A DNA stretch of 64,000 bases from Dromiciops gliroides (GCF_019393635.1 NC_057864.1:479932117-479996116), one strand, 5' to 3'. Shown: positions 44,168 through 55,920, counted from the stretch's first letter. Numbers and translations are program-made. The notes: generated from the letters alone by a model not told the origin.

Positions 44168-44300
44168 CAAGTTTAGGTTAGGATTTGGGTTAAGTTTAAG
44201 ATTTAGGGTTGAGAATTAGGTTTCATGTTGGAATTAAGGTTGGACTGGGGTTACAGTTAAGTTTAGGATTTTTCAGAGGTCAAGTTAAGGTTTAAGTGAT
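44168..44300. repeat. degenerate GGTTA/TTAGG-rich minisatellite
   Basis: Repeated forms of 'gtttaggttagga', 'gggttaagtttaag', 'tttagggttgagaa' and 'gttaagtttagga', with no exact unit. It resumes weakly at 44565-44605 beyond a MAR1 insertion and resembles 43090-43175. Confidence 0.55.
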
Positions 44301-44308
44301 GTCAGGAT

Positions 44309-44562
44309 TTGTTGTTCAGTCATTTTTCAGTCATGTCTGACTCTTCATGACCCCATTTGGGACTTACTTGGCAAAGATACTGACTGAAGTGGTTTGCCAA
44401 TTTCCTTCTCCAGATCATTTTACAGATGAGGAACTGAGGTAAACAGGATTAAGTGACTTGCACAGGGTCACACAGTTACGAAGTATCTGAGGCCAGGTTT
44501 GAACTTAAATCTTCCTGGCTCTAGGCCCAGCGTTCTATCCACAATGTTACCTAGCTGCTGAA
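44309..44562 (-). repeat. MAR1-like SINE, full length
   Basis: Reverse tail 'tgactcttcatgaccccatt', reverse head 'tccacaatgttacctagctg'. Sits inside the minisatellite. Confidence 0.88.
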
Positions 44563-44605
44563 GTTAGGACTAAGGGAGTCCAACTAAGAGTTTGGGTTTA
44601 ATTTA

Positions 44606-45498
44606 CATTGTGGATAAAAGTTCATTTTCTGGATCCTTTTCAGGTTTTTCCTCTCCTGTCTGACCAGCCGGCATAGGAGCACGTGGCCCGTGATTTCTTC
44701 CACTGATGTGACAACAGCCCTCCAGGCAATACCCTCATTTGATTTTTTAATGAATATTTGTTGAGTCCCCGCTGAGTAAGTACAGTGCCTCATGATAAGC
44801 CAAATTAATCTCTTTGATATGAAACTGAGAGACGGGCAGGATTAATTCTCAGTCAGGGATGCCTAGGCGTTAAGCAGAATGAGAAGACCCCACTGTTTGC
44901 TGTTTTGGAACCAAGGAGGCCCTTTGTGGGTTCGTGGATCATTGCCAGTTCATAATTCCAGCCCCAATTAGATTCACAGGAGTTAGATGAGATGGCCTCT
45001 AAAGTGGCTTTGGGCATCACATTCACATCCAAGATTCACAGATTACTGACCCAGCACCTCGATCTTAAGTCTCACTGTCAGGTAAACTCCACCACCCCCC
45101 AAAGCGTTTCCCTCTCCTACCTGCCATCATGCCAGAAATTCCACCACTGAGACCTTCTTGCTGCCAACAATCATGGCAATGGGCAAACTCGGCTGTGGCT
45201 GCACCTCAGTGTCAAGTGCTCCACTTCTGCCCAGTAAGACAGGGACAGGTACTGATGTTGGGTGTGCATTGCCCCAAGGGCTGCTGTACTCAGGTCAGAT
45301 CATTCTAACTGCTGAGTCCATCAGAAACCCCTGTATGAGGAAATGGGGAAGTGAATGGCAGGTAAACCTCTCAGATCCTTACTATAAACTGCTCAGCTGC
45401 TGAAGCAGTTCCAGTCTTTCCCTCGTATTGTGGGTGATCCCAATTTCTGTTCCTCTGGGGAGAAAGGTCGGTCAGGAAGCTAAAAATTGAAATATCAT
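44606..45498. other. repeat-poor island, possible conserved non-coding DNA
   Basis: About 0.9 kb. Only 44745-44795 suggests an antisense L2 end. Composition is balanced, with several CpGs. The + frame 45158-45403 (81 codons) has no recognisable domain. Confidence 0.4.
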
Positions 45499-45499
45499 T

Positions 45500-45745
45500 T
45501 ATCTAGCACTTGAATATTTGGAAAATAAGTTACATGCATCATCTCACTTGATCCTCACAACAACCTTTTGAGGCAGCTGCTATATTTGATTACTGGTATT
45601 ACTGAACCCCATTTTATAGATGAGAAAGTTGGGACACAGATATTAAGGGACTTGCTCATGATGGTTTATCTGTACAAGTGTCAGGGGTGAACTTTGAACC
45701 TGGGCCTTCCTGTCAGGTACAGCACTCTATATAACATGATAATGG
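45500..45745 (-). repeat. near full-length MIR, antisense
   Basis: 'atcatctcacttgatcctca', 'cattttatagatgagaaagt', 'tttgaacctgggccttcctg'. Confidence 0.82.
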
Positions 45746-45844
45746 AGCCTACCTGTTTCCCTGCCACTAGTCATTATCACTTTAGATTGAATTAGTTCAC
45801 TAGCCTATCCAACTGAGGAGGGCAGATACTATAAAAGATGGAGA

Positions 45845-46035
45845 AAGGAGGAGGTACAGGGGAAAGAATATTGGATTTGGATCCAAAGAAAAAGGATTTG
45901 AATATGGGCTCTTCCACTTACTAGCTATATGACCTTGAGAGAATCACTTCTACTGTCTGGGCTTTTGTCTTTGTCTGAAAAATAAGGGAGCCAGACAAAA
46001 TTATCTCCTCCCTCCAATGCTGAGATCCTCTATTT
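45845..46035 (+). repeat. MIR3-like CORE-SINE
   Basis: 'cttccacttactagctatat', 'ctcctccctccaatgctgag'. Confidence 0.7.
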
Positions 46036-46574
46036 CTCTGAGAATCCTGAGATGATCTTTAGTTCAACACCCTTATTATTTTACACATGAGCAAGTTGGC
46101 TCTTGGTGAATCCATACTTGCTGATAGGGAGGGATCTGCTGGTAAATGATTAATAACAGGGTCCCTGGAAAAGATCAACACCCTTTTCATTTTAATCTGC
46201 ATTATTAACATTTTCTGCATCACTATTTTAAGTCTAGACTGTAAACAAAAATTTCTAGGGTATAAATGCTCATACTGAAAATTTAACAATCAGGCCAAGA
46301 GCCCATTGGGGCTAGCTCCAGTGTAACCCTACTTATAGGGATTACCTCTTTCCTCCCATATATTAATAAACCATTCTCTTAATGATGGCTTTCAAAAATT
46401 TTCCCGGGAATTGAAGATAAACTCACTAGCCAATAAGTTCTTCCTCTTTGGAAATTCAATACATCATTTTCCAGGCTTCAGCCCAATATCTTTTTTTTTT
46501 TTTCCAAAGATCAGCAACAGTGTAATCATCACGCCAGATAGGTGGTCATCCCCTCTGCCTATACATGGAGAAAG

Positions 46575-46830
46575 CTTGAGAGGCAGCTTAACAAAGTGGG
46601 TAGAGCAACAGGTTTATAGTCAGGAAGATCTCAGTTTACAATCCACTGAACACACTTCCTAACTATGTGACTGAACAAATTGTTTCACTTCTCTGAGCCT
46701 CAATTTCCTTATCCAAAAAATGGAGATGATAATCTCTCCTACCTCAAAGGGTTGCTGTGAGGTTCAATTAAGATAATATATGTGAGGTACTCTCAAAGCA
46801 CCATGTAAACGTAGGCTGTTATTATAGGGT
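46575..46830 (+). repeat. near full-length MIR/CORE-SINE
   Basis: 'ggcagcttaacaaagtgggt', 'aaatggagatgataatctct', 'gtaaacgtaggctgttatta'. Confidence 0.82.
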
Positions 46831-47164
46831 TGACCCTACTTGTCTCCTCCTGGGGTTTGGGAGCAGAGAGAGGAAAATGAAGTCAGAGGATTGTTCTATA
46901 TCAAAGGAGAAATGTAGGCTTAAAGAGGTCCAATGGCCTGCCCAAAATTCTAGGTAGCTGAATGTCCTTCCCCAAAAGGTTTTCTTTTCAAAATTCTATC
47001 ATTCTTCATGACCAGTCTCAAATGCTTCCATCTTCAGAAATCTACCCACCCATAAGTAAACCTCCAAAACACTTTGTTAGTCCTTTGCATGTTAATTTTC
47101 ACATTCTATCTTGTATTAAGAAGCATTTAGAAAAAATTTTTTAATTTAAAATTTTTAAAAACTA

Positions 47165-47480
47165 AAAAGATGCATTTAGGTGGCATAATGGATAGAATTC
47201 TGGACTTAGAGCCAGCAAATACCAAGATCTAGTGACGCTTCAGACACTTACTACCTATGTGACCCAGAGCAAAATCACTTTAGTTTTCTGAGAATCATCT
47301 GTAAAATGGGACTAAAAATAGGAAGCACTTCACAAGGTTGTTGTGAGAATCAAATGAGATGATATTTGTAAAGTACAATATAAGCCTTAAAGCTTAACAT
47401 TGTTAGCCTTAAGCTAGTAGTTATTCATATTATAGTTACCTTAAAGCAAACACAAATGTTAGCTATTATTACCATCATCG
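47165..47480 (+). repeat. MIR/CORE-SINE with extra tail copy
   Basis: 'ggtggcataatggatagaat', 'atctgtaaaatgggactaaa', 'aggttgttgtgagaatcaaa'. The 3' part repeats at 47395-47475. Confidence 0.75.
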
Positions 47481-47519
47481 TTATTGCGATTGCTTGTACA
47501 CATGATATCTTCTATAGGA

Positions 47520-47800
47520 ATAGAGACTTCCAGAGGGCAGAGACTATCTTCCATATCTTTGCATTTCCCATAGTGTAGGTGCTTTTTTATTGTTTTGTTT
47601 TGTTTTGGCGGGGCAATGGGAGTTAAGTGACTTACCCAGGGTCACACAGCTAGTTAAGTGTCAAGTGTCTGAGACCAGATTTGAACTCAGGTTCTCCTGA
47701 ATCCAGGGCTGGTGCTTTATCCACTGCGCCACCTAGCCACCGCCCCCAGTGTAGGTACTTTAAAACTGTTTGCTGAGTAAATGAATGAATGAATGAAATG
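47520..47800 (+). repeat. L2 LINE 3' end split by a SINE
   Basis: 'cagagactatcttccatatc' before and 'tttgctgagtaaatgaatga' after the insertion. Ends in GAAT units. Confidence 0.85.
47585..47747 (-). repeat. WSINE1-like SINE
   Basis: Duplication 'agtgtaggtgctt' (47572-47584) recurs at 47748-47760 with one mismatch, inside L2. Confidence 0.95.
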
Positions 47801-47915
47801 ACAATAGACCTCTAAAGGCACCTTGAAAAATTCTAGGGGCTACATCAATAGGAGGAGATGCCAGTATGTGGATGTTGGTGTGACCTTCCCCACTTTGATT
47901 AAAAAATCTAGGATT

Positions 47916-48059
47916 TGGGGCAGCTAGATGGCGCAGTGGATAGAGCACCAGCCCTGGATTCAGGAGTACCTGAGTTCAAATCCGGCCTCAGACACTTAAC
48001 ACTTACTAGCTGTGTGACCCTGGGCAAGTCACTTAACCCCAATTACCTTACTAAAAAAA
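47916..48059 (+). repeat. WSINE1-like SINE, TTAACAC / CCAATTACC subtype (first of a pair)
   Basis: Target 'aaaaaatctaggatt' at 47901-47915 and 48060-48074. The left junction is TT|AAAA. Confidence 0.95.
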
Positions 48060-48074
48060 AAAAAATCTAGGATT

Positions 48075-48224
48075 GGGGGCAGCTAGGTGGCGCAGTGGAT
48101 AAAGCACTGGCCTTGGATTCAGGAGGACCTGAGTTCAAATCCAGCCTCAGACACTTGACACTTACTAGCTGTGTGACCCTGGGCAAGTCACTGAACCCTC
48201 ATTGCCCCTCCCCCCCAAAAAAAT
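48075..48224 (+). repeat. WSINE1-like SINE, TTGACAC / CATTGCCC subtype (second of a pair)
   Basis: Follows the shared target directly. A third, slightly decayed target 'aatctaagatt' lies at 48225-48235. Confidence 0.94.
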
Positions 48225-48235
48225 AATCTAAGATT

Positions 48236-48709
48236 CTTTAGACTAGGCCAGCTTGAGTCCCAGGGAATGGAAGAACCACCCTGAATTGGTGGTCATGTGA
48301 AACTTTAGAAAAAATACACAGAGGTCAAAAGAAAATTGGAAGAACAGAACAGCTTGGCAGATGTTTGACTGGAATTAATTAGTTTGTTGAACTTCCAAGG
48401 GACAAAGGTGTTGGAAGACTTTAGATTTTAATATTTTATTCCCGGGGAGTGGCAGTTGGAAGATAAATTCCTTACCCCTTCACCTATCCAATTCAGTTTG
48501 GTAAATTTCCCATTTGGCAAAAATTCATTTGTTTCTCTTGATTTAAGTAGAATTAAAATAGGCAAAATTCTGAAGGATTTTGTGGTGACTCCATCTGTCT
48601 TGACCAACACTATCTTAGGCTAAAACAACTTTGATCAGACACTTAGAATAGCATTGGGTTTATCATGCTGTCAGCCTCATTGCAGAAGGTGGTGTTGACC
48701 TAATTCTCC
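48236..48709. other. unassigned intergenic sequence
   Basis: Nothing recognised. Confidence 0.4.
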
Positions 48710-48940
48710 TTCTTAGGTGTCCTAACTAAGCAGAATTTTCTACATTTATACCATCTCAACTTCACCACTCCCAGTCCATCAGTTGCCAAGTTTTATTGGG
48801 TTTTAGCTCTAGGACATCCTCTTCTCTCCCCTCACCCAGTCACTACTCTCCTCCAGGAGCTAATCACCTCTTGTATGCCCAGGGTCTAGCATAGTGCCTT
48901 GACAATACATAATAGTATATTAAGGTGTGTTGAATTGACA
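48710..48940 (+). repeat. L2 LINE ORF2 piece joined to 3' end
   Basis: 'ccagtccatcagttgccaag' belongs to L2 ORF2. 'gggtctagcatagtgccttg' belongs to the 3' end. The region between is deleted. Confidence 0.65.
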
Positions 48941-48974
48941 TCTTCAGAAGCAGTAGCTTGATATCAGTATGACA

Positions 48975-49385
48975 TATAAACGGTATACTTAGAAGAGACC
49001 ATAAGAAATCAAATAGTTAAATGGCTCATTTTATGCATAAAGAAATGGAGGCCCGGAAAAATGAAATACCTTTAGCAGCTTAGTTCTTATCACGGGATCT
49101 GGGACATAGTAGGTGCTTAATAGACGTTGGTTCATTGATTAACTTGCCTGCCTAGGGTCTCTGTTACTTAATAGCAAAAATAAGACCTGAATCTAGCTCT
49201 CTTGCCTTCTGGTCCAATGTGTTCCAATTCAACAAACATTGATTCATCAATCAACAAGCATTTATTAAGCAGCTACAATATGCCAGGAGCTATTCTAGGC
49301 ACTGGGGCTACAAAGACAAAAATGAAACTGTCCTTGCCCTCAAAGAGCTTACATTCTATTGATGTACAAGAACATAGTAAGGATA
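48975..49385. repeat. MIR3-like (-), L2 end (+) and L2 end (-)
   Basis: 48975-49090 ('agaagagaccataagaaatc'), 49095-49140 ('gggacatagtaggtgcttaa'), 49225-49385 ('caagcatttattaagcagct', 'cttgccctcaaagagcttac'). Confidence 0.7.
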
Positions 49386-49414
49386 GACCCTAAGATTTCA
49401 GCTACTAGAATAGG

Positions 49415-50830
49415 AATTTACTATTCAACAAAAATTGCTGGGGAAACTGGGGATAAGCCCATATCTCACACAATATACCAAGATAAGCTTCAAATGGATA
49501 TATGACTTAGACATAAAAGATGATATCATAGACAAATTAGAGGAGAAAGAAGAAAACACCTTTCCAATCTGTGGATAAGGAAGGTCATGACCAAACAAAG
49601 GTTAAACGTGATTTTTTTTAAAAAAAAAAAAGGACAGTTTGGGCAGCTAGGTGGCGCAGTGAATAGAGCACCGGCTCTGGAGTCAGGAGAACCTGAGTTC
49701 AAATCCAGCCTCAGACACTTAACACTTACTAGACGTGTGACCCTGGACAAGTCGCTTGACCCCAATTGCCTCAAAAAAAGGACATTTTTAATTACCTAAA
49801 ATTTAAACGTTTTTATAGAAACAAAACCAATGTAGCTAAAATTAGAATGGAAGCAGGCAAATGGGACAAACATTGAGGTATATTTCTCTGAGAAAACTCT
49901 TTATTTTTAATATAAACAGAGAACCAATTCAAATCTGTAAGAATAAGAGCCATTCTCCAATTGATAAATAATCAAAGCATATAGACAGGAAATTTTCAGA
50001 GGAAGAAATCCAAGCTATCAATAACCACATTTTTAAATGCTCCAAATTCCAAATAATTAGAGAACTGCATATTAGAGTAACTCTGCAGTCCTACCTTAGC
50101 AAAATTAACAAGAAAGGAAAGTGATAAATGATGGAGTGACTGTGAGAAGACAGGCACACATGCAGTGCTGATAAATCTGTGAACTGGTTTCTCCATTCTG
50201 AAAAGCAATTCGAAACTATGTTCCAAAAGTCATTTAAATGTGTATGCCCTTTGACTCAGCAATACCACTAATAGTCTATATCCCCAAAAAGATCAAAGAA
50301 AGAGGAAAAAGACCCCATGTAGAAAAATGTTTATAGCAGCTCTTTTGTGTGGTGACAAGGTGCTGAAAAGAAAAAAGGGTGCCCATCAATCAGGAAATGG
50401 CTAGCCAAATTATGCCATATTAATTCAATGGAATAATATGTAAGGAATAATACTGTAAGGAATGATAAAGGGCACAGTTTTAAAGAAATCTAAAGACACG
50501 TCTATGCAAAGTGATATGAACAGAACCAGGAGAACAATTTGTGCAATAACAAAAAATAGGAAAGACAAACAACTTTGAAAGATTTCAGAACTCTGATCCA
50601 GTGACCAACCCTAATTCTAGAGGACTCATTGTGATGCATGCTGCCTACCTCCTGACAAGGAAGTAATGGACTCAGGACACAGATTTAGACATCTGTTTTT
50701 TGGACATGGCAAATTTATGTTACTTGGCAATGCATATTTGCTACAAAAGTTTTGTTTTTCTTTCTTTGTCAATGGTGGGAGAGGGAGAGGAGAGAAAATA
50801 GACCTTTGTTGATTGAAAAAAAAAATTAAG
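49415..50830 (+). repeat. L1 LINE, ORF2 C-terminal part and 3' UTR, split by a SINE
   Basis: The longest sense L1 piece. 'acttagacataaaagatgat' (codons DLDIKDD) then 'agacaaattagaggagaaag', 'caatacatttgataa'-like 'ctccaattgataaataatca', 'ccctttgactcagcaatacc', 'aaaaatgtttatagcagctc', 'gaacagaaccaggagaacaa', and a G-rich end with poly(A) at about 50816. Frameshifts and stops destroy the frame, so it is a dead 5'-truncated copy. Confidence 0.75.
49637..49772 (+). repeat. WSINE1-like SINE, TTAACAC / CCAATTGCCTC subtype
   Basis: Duplication 'aaaaaaaggaca' at 49625-49636 and 49773-49784, inside L1. Confidence 0.93.
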
Positions 50831-50897
50831 AATATCTAGAACATCAAGGACACAAAAGATATGGCACAGTTCCTTCTATCAAGGTAGGCAGAGTCTT

Positions 50898-51042
50898 TAT
50901 TTTTTAAGTGGGGGCAATTGAGGGCTAAGTGACTTGCCCAGGGTCACACAACTACTAAGTGTCGTGTCAGGTCGGATTTGAACTCAGGTCCTCCTGAATC
51001 CAGGGCTGGTGCTTTATCCACTGCGCCACCTAGCTGCCCCAA
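50898..51042 (-). repeat. WSINE1-like SINE
   Basis: Duplication 'taggcagagtctt' (50885-50897) recurs at 51043-51055 with one mismatch. The body has a small internal deletion. Confidence 0.92.
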
Positions 51043-51055
51043 TAGGCACAGTCTT

Positions 51056-51539
51056 GACATTGCCTGGATGTGTGGGAAACCATTCATTACAGGGGAATTT
51101 TCAGAAGGGAATAGACGATACTAAGGTTTAGAGCTTTAATTCAATTGGTTGCCCATTCTGCCTTTCAAAACTGTGGATTGCCTCCAGAGCCAAGACAAAT
51201 CCCAGGTGAGCTTCCTTGTCTGAGTGGCAAGGTACTGTCTCATATTCTGGAAAAGGAAATTCCCCCATGTATAAATGTCTTTCCTTCTGTTCTCTGGTAC
51301 ATAAGCCATAGGAATGTAGTGGGATCAGAGCAGAGACAGCACTTGTTTTTCCATCCCTGGGTACCTAGTATTTGGCAATAGTATTTGGTACCAGTCCCAT
51401 GGGAAGAAGAGGAATTGTTCCCATAAACACTGAGTTCATGATGAGAAGGCATTTTAGAGTGCTCTTTGAATGCATTTCTGGTACAGCTAGTCCTGGGCTC
51501 CACCCTTTTATCCTAAGGATGGGTTGTGGAAGCCAAGGG
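51056..51539. other. repeat-poor unassigned stretch
   Basis: Open frames on both strands (51145-51381 +, 51240-51503 -) without recognised domains. Confidence 0.35.
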
Positions 51540-51665
51540 CATCACAGACCATAGAGCTGGAAGGGCCTTCAGAGGCCAGGTGATCTCAAGTTCTCATTTT
51601 ATGGATGAGGAAACTGAGGCCCAGGGAGGTGAGGTGACTTGTCCAGAGTCACACAATTTTAACAG
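51540..51665 (-). repeat. MIR3-like CORE-SINE
   Basis: 'gagctggaagggccttcaga', 'atggatgaggaaactgaggc', 'gtccagagtcacacaatttt'. Confidence 0.8.
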
Positions 51666-52969
51666 GAGAAAGATGGAATTATAGCCTGAGAGGGCAGCAG
51701 GGTCAAAGGAAGGGTTTCAGTTTGGTTTGGTTTGATTTTGTAGTCTGAGGAGATATTGAAGAAACATGAGAAAGAATGCCTGATGGAGCACAGATAGATA
51801 CAGACAAGATAGCAAGCATTACTATTGAGGACAAAGAGAGTATTATAAACCTTAATAAATATGAAGGCCACTTCTTGCTCTAAGGTTATAGGAAAATATG
51901 GATGAAAAGAATGAGAAGTAGAGGAGAAATAAGGTAATTTATGTTGGGTGCTCTCTATCATCTCAGGGAAGTAGGACAGTTTATCTACTGAACAGCTTCA
52001 GAAGGTAGTTAATTGGGGTATTGAGGAAAGAAGAAAAATATTGGGATGGGATAGGGTGGAGGGGAGGTTCATATAACTATATTGTTATACTACACTGCCT
52101 CTTATAGGAGAAGCAATCAATTCCATCCACCATCCAAATGTTCTGTATGTGTGACAGCTGGGTGTCTAGAAACATCTGGAGGAGTTCATTTTCCCCTTTT
52201 TATAAGATGTATTGGGCTATGTCTGCTTACACAAACTACATTCAGATATGTCATCTTGTATGTCATCAACCTAAAATGTTCATGTATAGAGCTATTGTCA
52301 TATGGATCAAGTTAAAAGCTAAATGAGGCCAAACAACCTGCTATTATGTATGTGTGTATATATGTATGTATGTATACACACATATGTGTATGTGTACATA
52401 GACACACATACACATATACACACAAATACCTATATCTCCATACAGATATGAAAATTCAATGTCTATTTTTCTTTTGTTGGGTGTGGCCTTGTATTCCACT
52501 CATGTATTTTCCTTCTGCTTGGTCTGGGAGACAGGAGAAGACAGTGTCCCTGTCCTTGAGTTGTCTGGTGACAAAGATAAGACTGCTGCCTGTATTTGCA
52601 TTTTAACAGGGATCAAAGCCCTAATCGAAAGTAATGATGAGTGAATTTCAAGCAACATTGAAAAGTGTTTTGAAGATACATTGAACCTTCTCAACACCTT
52701 CCAAAGACCATTATCTATGCCCCACAAAAGACTCATCTCGCATGCTCATATCACTACAATCAATATGACCCAGATTATTTGTCAATACCTGATGTTCACT
52801 TGCAGAGACATTAATGAACAGGTTTATAATGGATGGTGGGAAGTTTTAATTGCTGAATCTATTTGGAAATCCGTTTGTGGAATACCAAGAAGAATACTGG
52901 CAAGGTACAAAGAAAATTGTTCAAAAGACAATCTCCTGCCTTCCTCCAAAAGTCCTATCCCGTTCTAAA
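51666..52969. other. unassigned, with TATG/CACA simple repeat at 52342-52432
   Basis: Apart from the simple repeat nothing is recognised. Several overlapping short frames (52459-53087) look like chance. Confidence 0.4.
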
Positions 52970-53515
52970 CTTCTCCATTACTGTAGAGGGTCACCTCCAG
53001 TCACTCTGGTTTGCACACTCGGTGTCATCCTCAACTCTTCCCTCATACTCACCTCCTCCCCATAGCCAGTCCGTTGTCAAATGTTGACATTTCTAATTCT
53101 AGAACATCGTTGCCATGTGTTTTCTTCTGTCTACTCATACTGCCCTCATCAGCTCTTGTCTAGACAGTTGTAATAGCTTCCTATTTGTTTTCCCTGCCCC
53201 CTTCAAAAAACATACTCTGCACAGCCACCAAAATGATTTATGTTCCTAAAATGCAGATGTAATCTTGGAACTCACATGCTCAACAAACCCCAGTGGCTCC
53301 CTGTTGCCTCAAGGATCATACATAAACTCCTTTATTTGACATTCACATCTCCCACACACAGAGGCCCCATCTTTAATCTTTGTGCCTCTGTATCAGCTAT
53401 GCCACACACCCAGAATTCTTTCCCTCCTTACCTCTGACAGTTGAACTTCACAATTTCCCCCCACACCTAAATCTTCTTCATGAAACCTTTCCTGCTTCCC
53501 CAACTTAAAGCAGAT
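52970..53515 (+). repeat. L2 LINE ORF2 C-terminal part and 3' UTR start
   Basis: 'actcggtgtcatcctcaact', 'cactgtc'-type drift, 'gacagttgtaatagcttcct', 'agtggctccctgttgcctca', 'cttcatgaaacctttcctgc' follow the L2 order. The frame is broken. Confidence 0.75.
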
Positions 53516-53659
53516 TCATCTAAAATAATTTTAGGACTGTCTTTATAGAGTAAGAGAGGGAAAATCAGGAAAAAAAAAACAGAAAAAAATAGATTAGAAG
53601 TAAATTGGAGAAATTTTTACTGCTTTGGAAATTGGCCCAGAGAGGTTGAGCATCAATTG

Positions 53660-54140
53660 CCAAGCCCATGTTTTGCTACTATCAGTCTTTCCAATTATAC
53701 AGGCTTGAGACCCCAGCATCGTCTTTGGTCAATTTCCAAGTCTTGTCAATTCTATTTGGTGTCTCTCACATCTGGTCCCTACTTTCAACCACTGGCTAGC
53801 ACCAGCCTAATTCAAGCTTTCAGGGCTGCCTTAATACTAGGAGACTTCCACGTATGTATTGACACTTTCTCAAACACCCTAGTTTTCCATTTCTTCTGCC
53901 TCCTAAATTTTTCATGACCTTATACTTTCTATTCACTTCTGTTATGCATGGAGATGACCATACCCTCGAGCTGACCACTGTCACTCATTAACAGTTCCAC
54001 CTCCATGACTGAAATTCCTTTCTTTGACTCCAACTGCCTCTTCTTCAATCTCTCCTTCTCCCTCACTTGTCCAATTATTTGTTCTCCCCGAGACCACCAG
54101 CCCTTCTCTCTACCCCCTTTCTGTTCTCAGCAGTAAAAAC
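53660..54140 (+). pseudogene. L2 LINE endonuclease-domain relic
   Basis: The frame 53657-53917 contains FRAALILGDFHVCIDTFSNTL, close to the LGDFNIH-type motif of the L2 apurinic endonuclease. 53945-54010 continues with codons for HGDDHTLEL and a serine/threonine stretch, then a stop. It lies downstream of an L2 3' part, so it is a second element. Dead fragment. Confidence 0.6.
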
Positions 54141-54249
54141 GATCAGGTTGGACCAGGTGGCTTCTGACATTCCTTCCACTTCTAAATCTGTGACCCTGTT
54201 ATGTTTCCATTGTATTTTCCACCAAGAAGGATGGTGCTCAGAGTTCAAT

Positions 54250-54490
54250 TCAATTCAACAACTCTTTAGCATTCACTGTATGCTAGACGCTATGCTGGGG
54301 TAGTCACTGGGGATACAAAGACAAAAATGAAACAGTGCCTGCCCTCAAGCAGCTTTCTCTCCATTTGATGAACAGGGCAAAGCTAGAGTAAGAAAGCACT
54401 GAGTTTCCTTGAGTCAATCAAGAAATATTTATTAAGCACCTACTATGTTGTGCCAGGCATTGTGCTAAGCACTGGGATACAAAAAGGAAC
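54250..54490 (-). repeat. two antisense L2 3' ends
   Basis: 54250-54365 ('cagtgcctgccctcaagcag') and 54410-54490 ('tattaagcacctactatgtt'). Confidence 0.75.
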
Positions 54491-54809
54491 TGAGTTGCTA
54501 AATAAAACCAAGGTAGTGAATAAGCTTGTAAAGGCAACTTTAGAAGAGGTCGGAATGTCAGAGGACAAATGTCTGTGTGAAATATCAAGTCCTACATTTT
54601 TGTAATTTTGAAAAACATAAAGTCTTACATTGGGGTAAAAAAAAATCCACAATGCATTACAAGACGGAAGAGGAATAGTTAGACAGAAGCATGTCTGGAC
54701 AAGATCTGGGGGTTTCTGTGATCTGCATGCTCAGTATAAGCCATCAATTTGATATGGCCTTAGTCTACACTGAGAGGCCACTAAGGGGCACTTCCAAAAA
54801 TAAGGACCA

Positions 54810-55140
54810 GTGGCACAGTGGATTGAGATCTGGTGCTGGAGTAAAATTTTTTTTAAAAACTGAGTACAAATCTGGTCTGATACTTACTTGGATGTGTGAC
54901 CCTAAACAAGTCACTTAACCCCTCTCTCCTTCAGTTTCCTCATCTCCTTCATGATGTCATCGATATTTAAAAATGAAGAACGAACAACAGCAGCAGCAGC
55001 AGCAATGGTGACAACAACAACAAAACAGGGATAATAATAGCACCTCTTTTCCAAGATTGCAGTCAGAACTGAACAAGATAATATTTGTAAAGCGCTTTCT
55101 TTACACAGTGCCTGGCACATAGTAGTTGCTTAATAAATGT
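54810..55140 (+). repeat. MIR/CORE-SINE with internal (CAG/CAA)n
   Basis: Head 'tggcacagtggattgagatc', tail 'cagtgcctggcacatagtag'. CAG and ACA triplets at 54985-55022 expand the middle. Confidence 0.75.
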
Positions 55141-55169
55141 GTCTTCCCTTCCCTTTGCTACTCTGCCCT

Positions 55170-55920
55170 GGTCAGATGAGATCTGTGATATTATCCTGGG
55201 GACCACGATTTAGGAAGGGCACTAATAAATTAAGGAACATCAAGAGGAAGGCAATCAGGCTGGTAAAAGACCCTGAGATAGTGCCATACATGGATTGTTT
55301 AGTCGGAAGAAGTGAAGATTCAGCCAAGTGATGCGAGAGGTGGGGTAATATCTGTCTTCTAATATGTGAAGGGCTGTCAACCTAAAAGAGGTATAAAACT
55401 GCTATTTGTTGAATTGAATTAAATTCTAAATATCCTCTTTGGCTGAAAATAAAATGGGGAAGCATAATAGTGTCATGGATCTAGAACAGGTAGGGATGCC
55501 AGAGGCCATCAAGTCCAACCCACTCATTCCAGTGCCAAGAAAATCAGGTACAGAGAAGTAAAGCATCAAGCCCATTCCCAAGCCCAGGCTTTGGTCCTAT
55601 CAGTTCTTTCACTTGTACAGACAAGCCATCAGGCTTCTTTGATTGGTCCCTGTCCCTTACCCCTTCCATGTAGTTCCCAGAAGGAAGAACTCGAAGTTTA
55701 TAGCTGCCAAGATTATCTCTTTAGGCTGATGTCAGAAAAAAAAAATTCTTTAGAGAAATATCCAAAAGTAGAATTTATCTGCCTCCAGAGGTAGAGGGTT
55801 CCCCCTCTTTAAGAAGGTAGGACATTCTTTTTTCAGGTATGCTAGAATGAATCCATTTTTCAGGTGGGGCTTGGTCTACATAGCCATGGAAGTCTCTCCC
55901 AAATCTGGAATTTTGTTATT
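55170..55920 (+). repeat. CR1/L3 LINE 3' part, split by an antisense MIR3-like copy
   Basis: 55170-55420 ('aggaaggcaatcaggctggt', 'aatatgtgaagggctgtcaa') and 55680-55920 ('gtagaatttatctgcctcca', 'tacatagccatggaagtctc') are consecutive CR1/L3 blocks. 55470-55620 is antisense MIR3-like ('ggccatcaagtccaacccac'). Confidence 0.6.
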
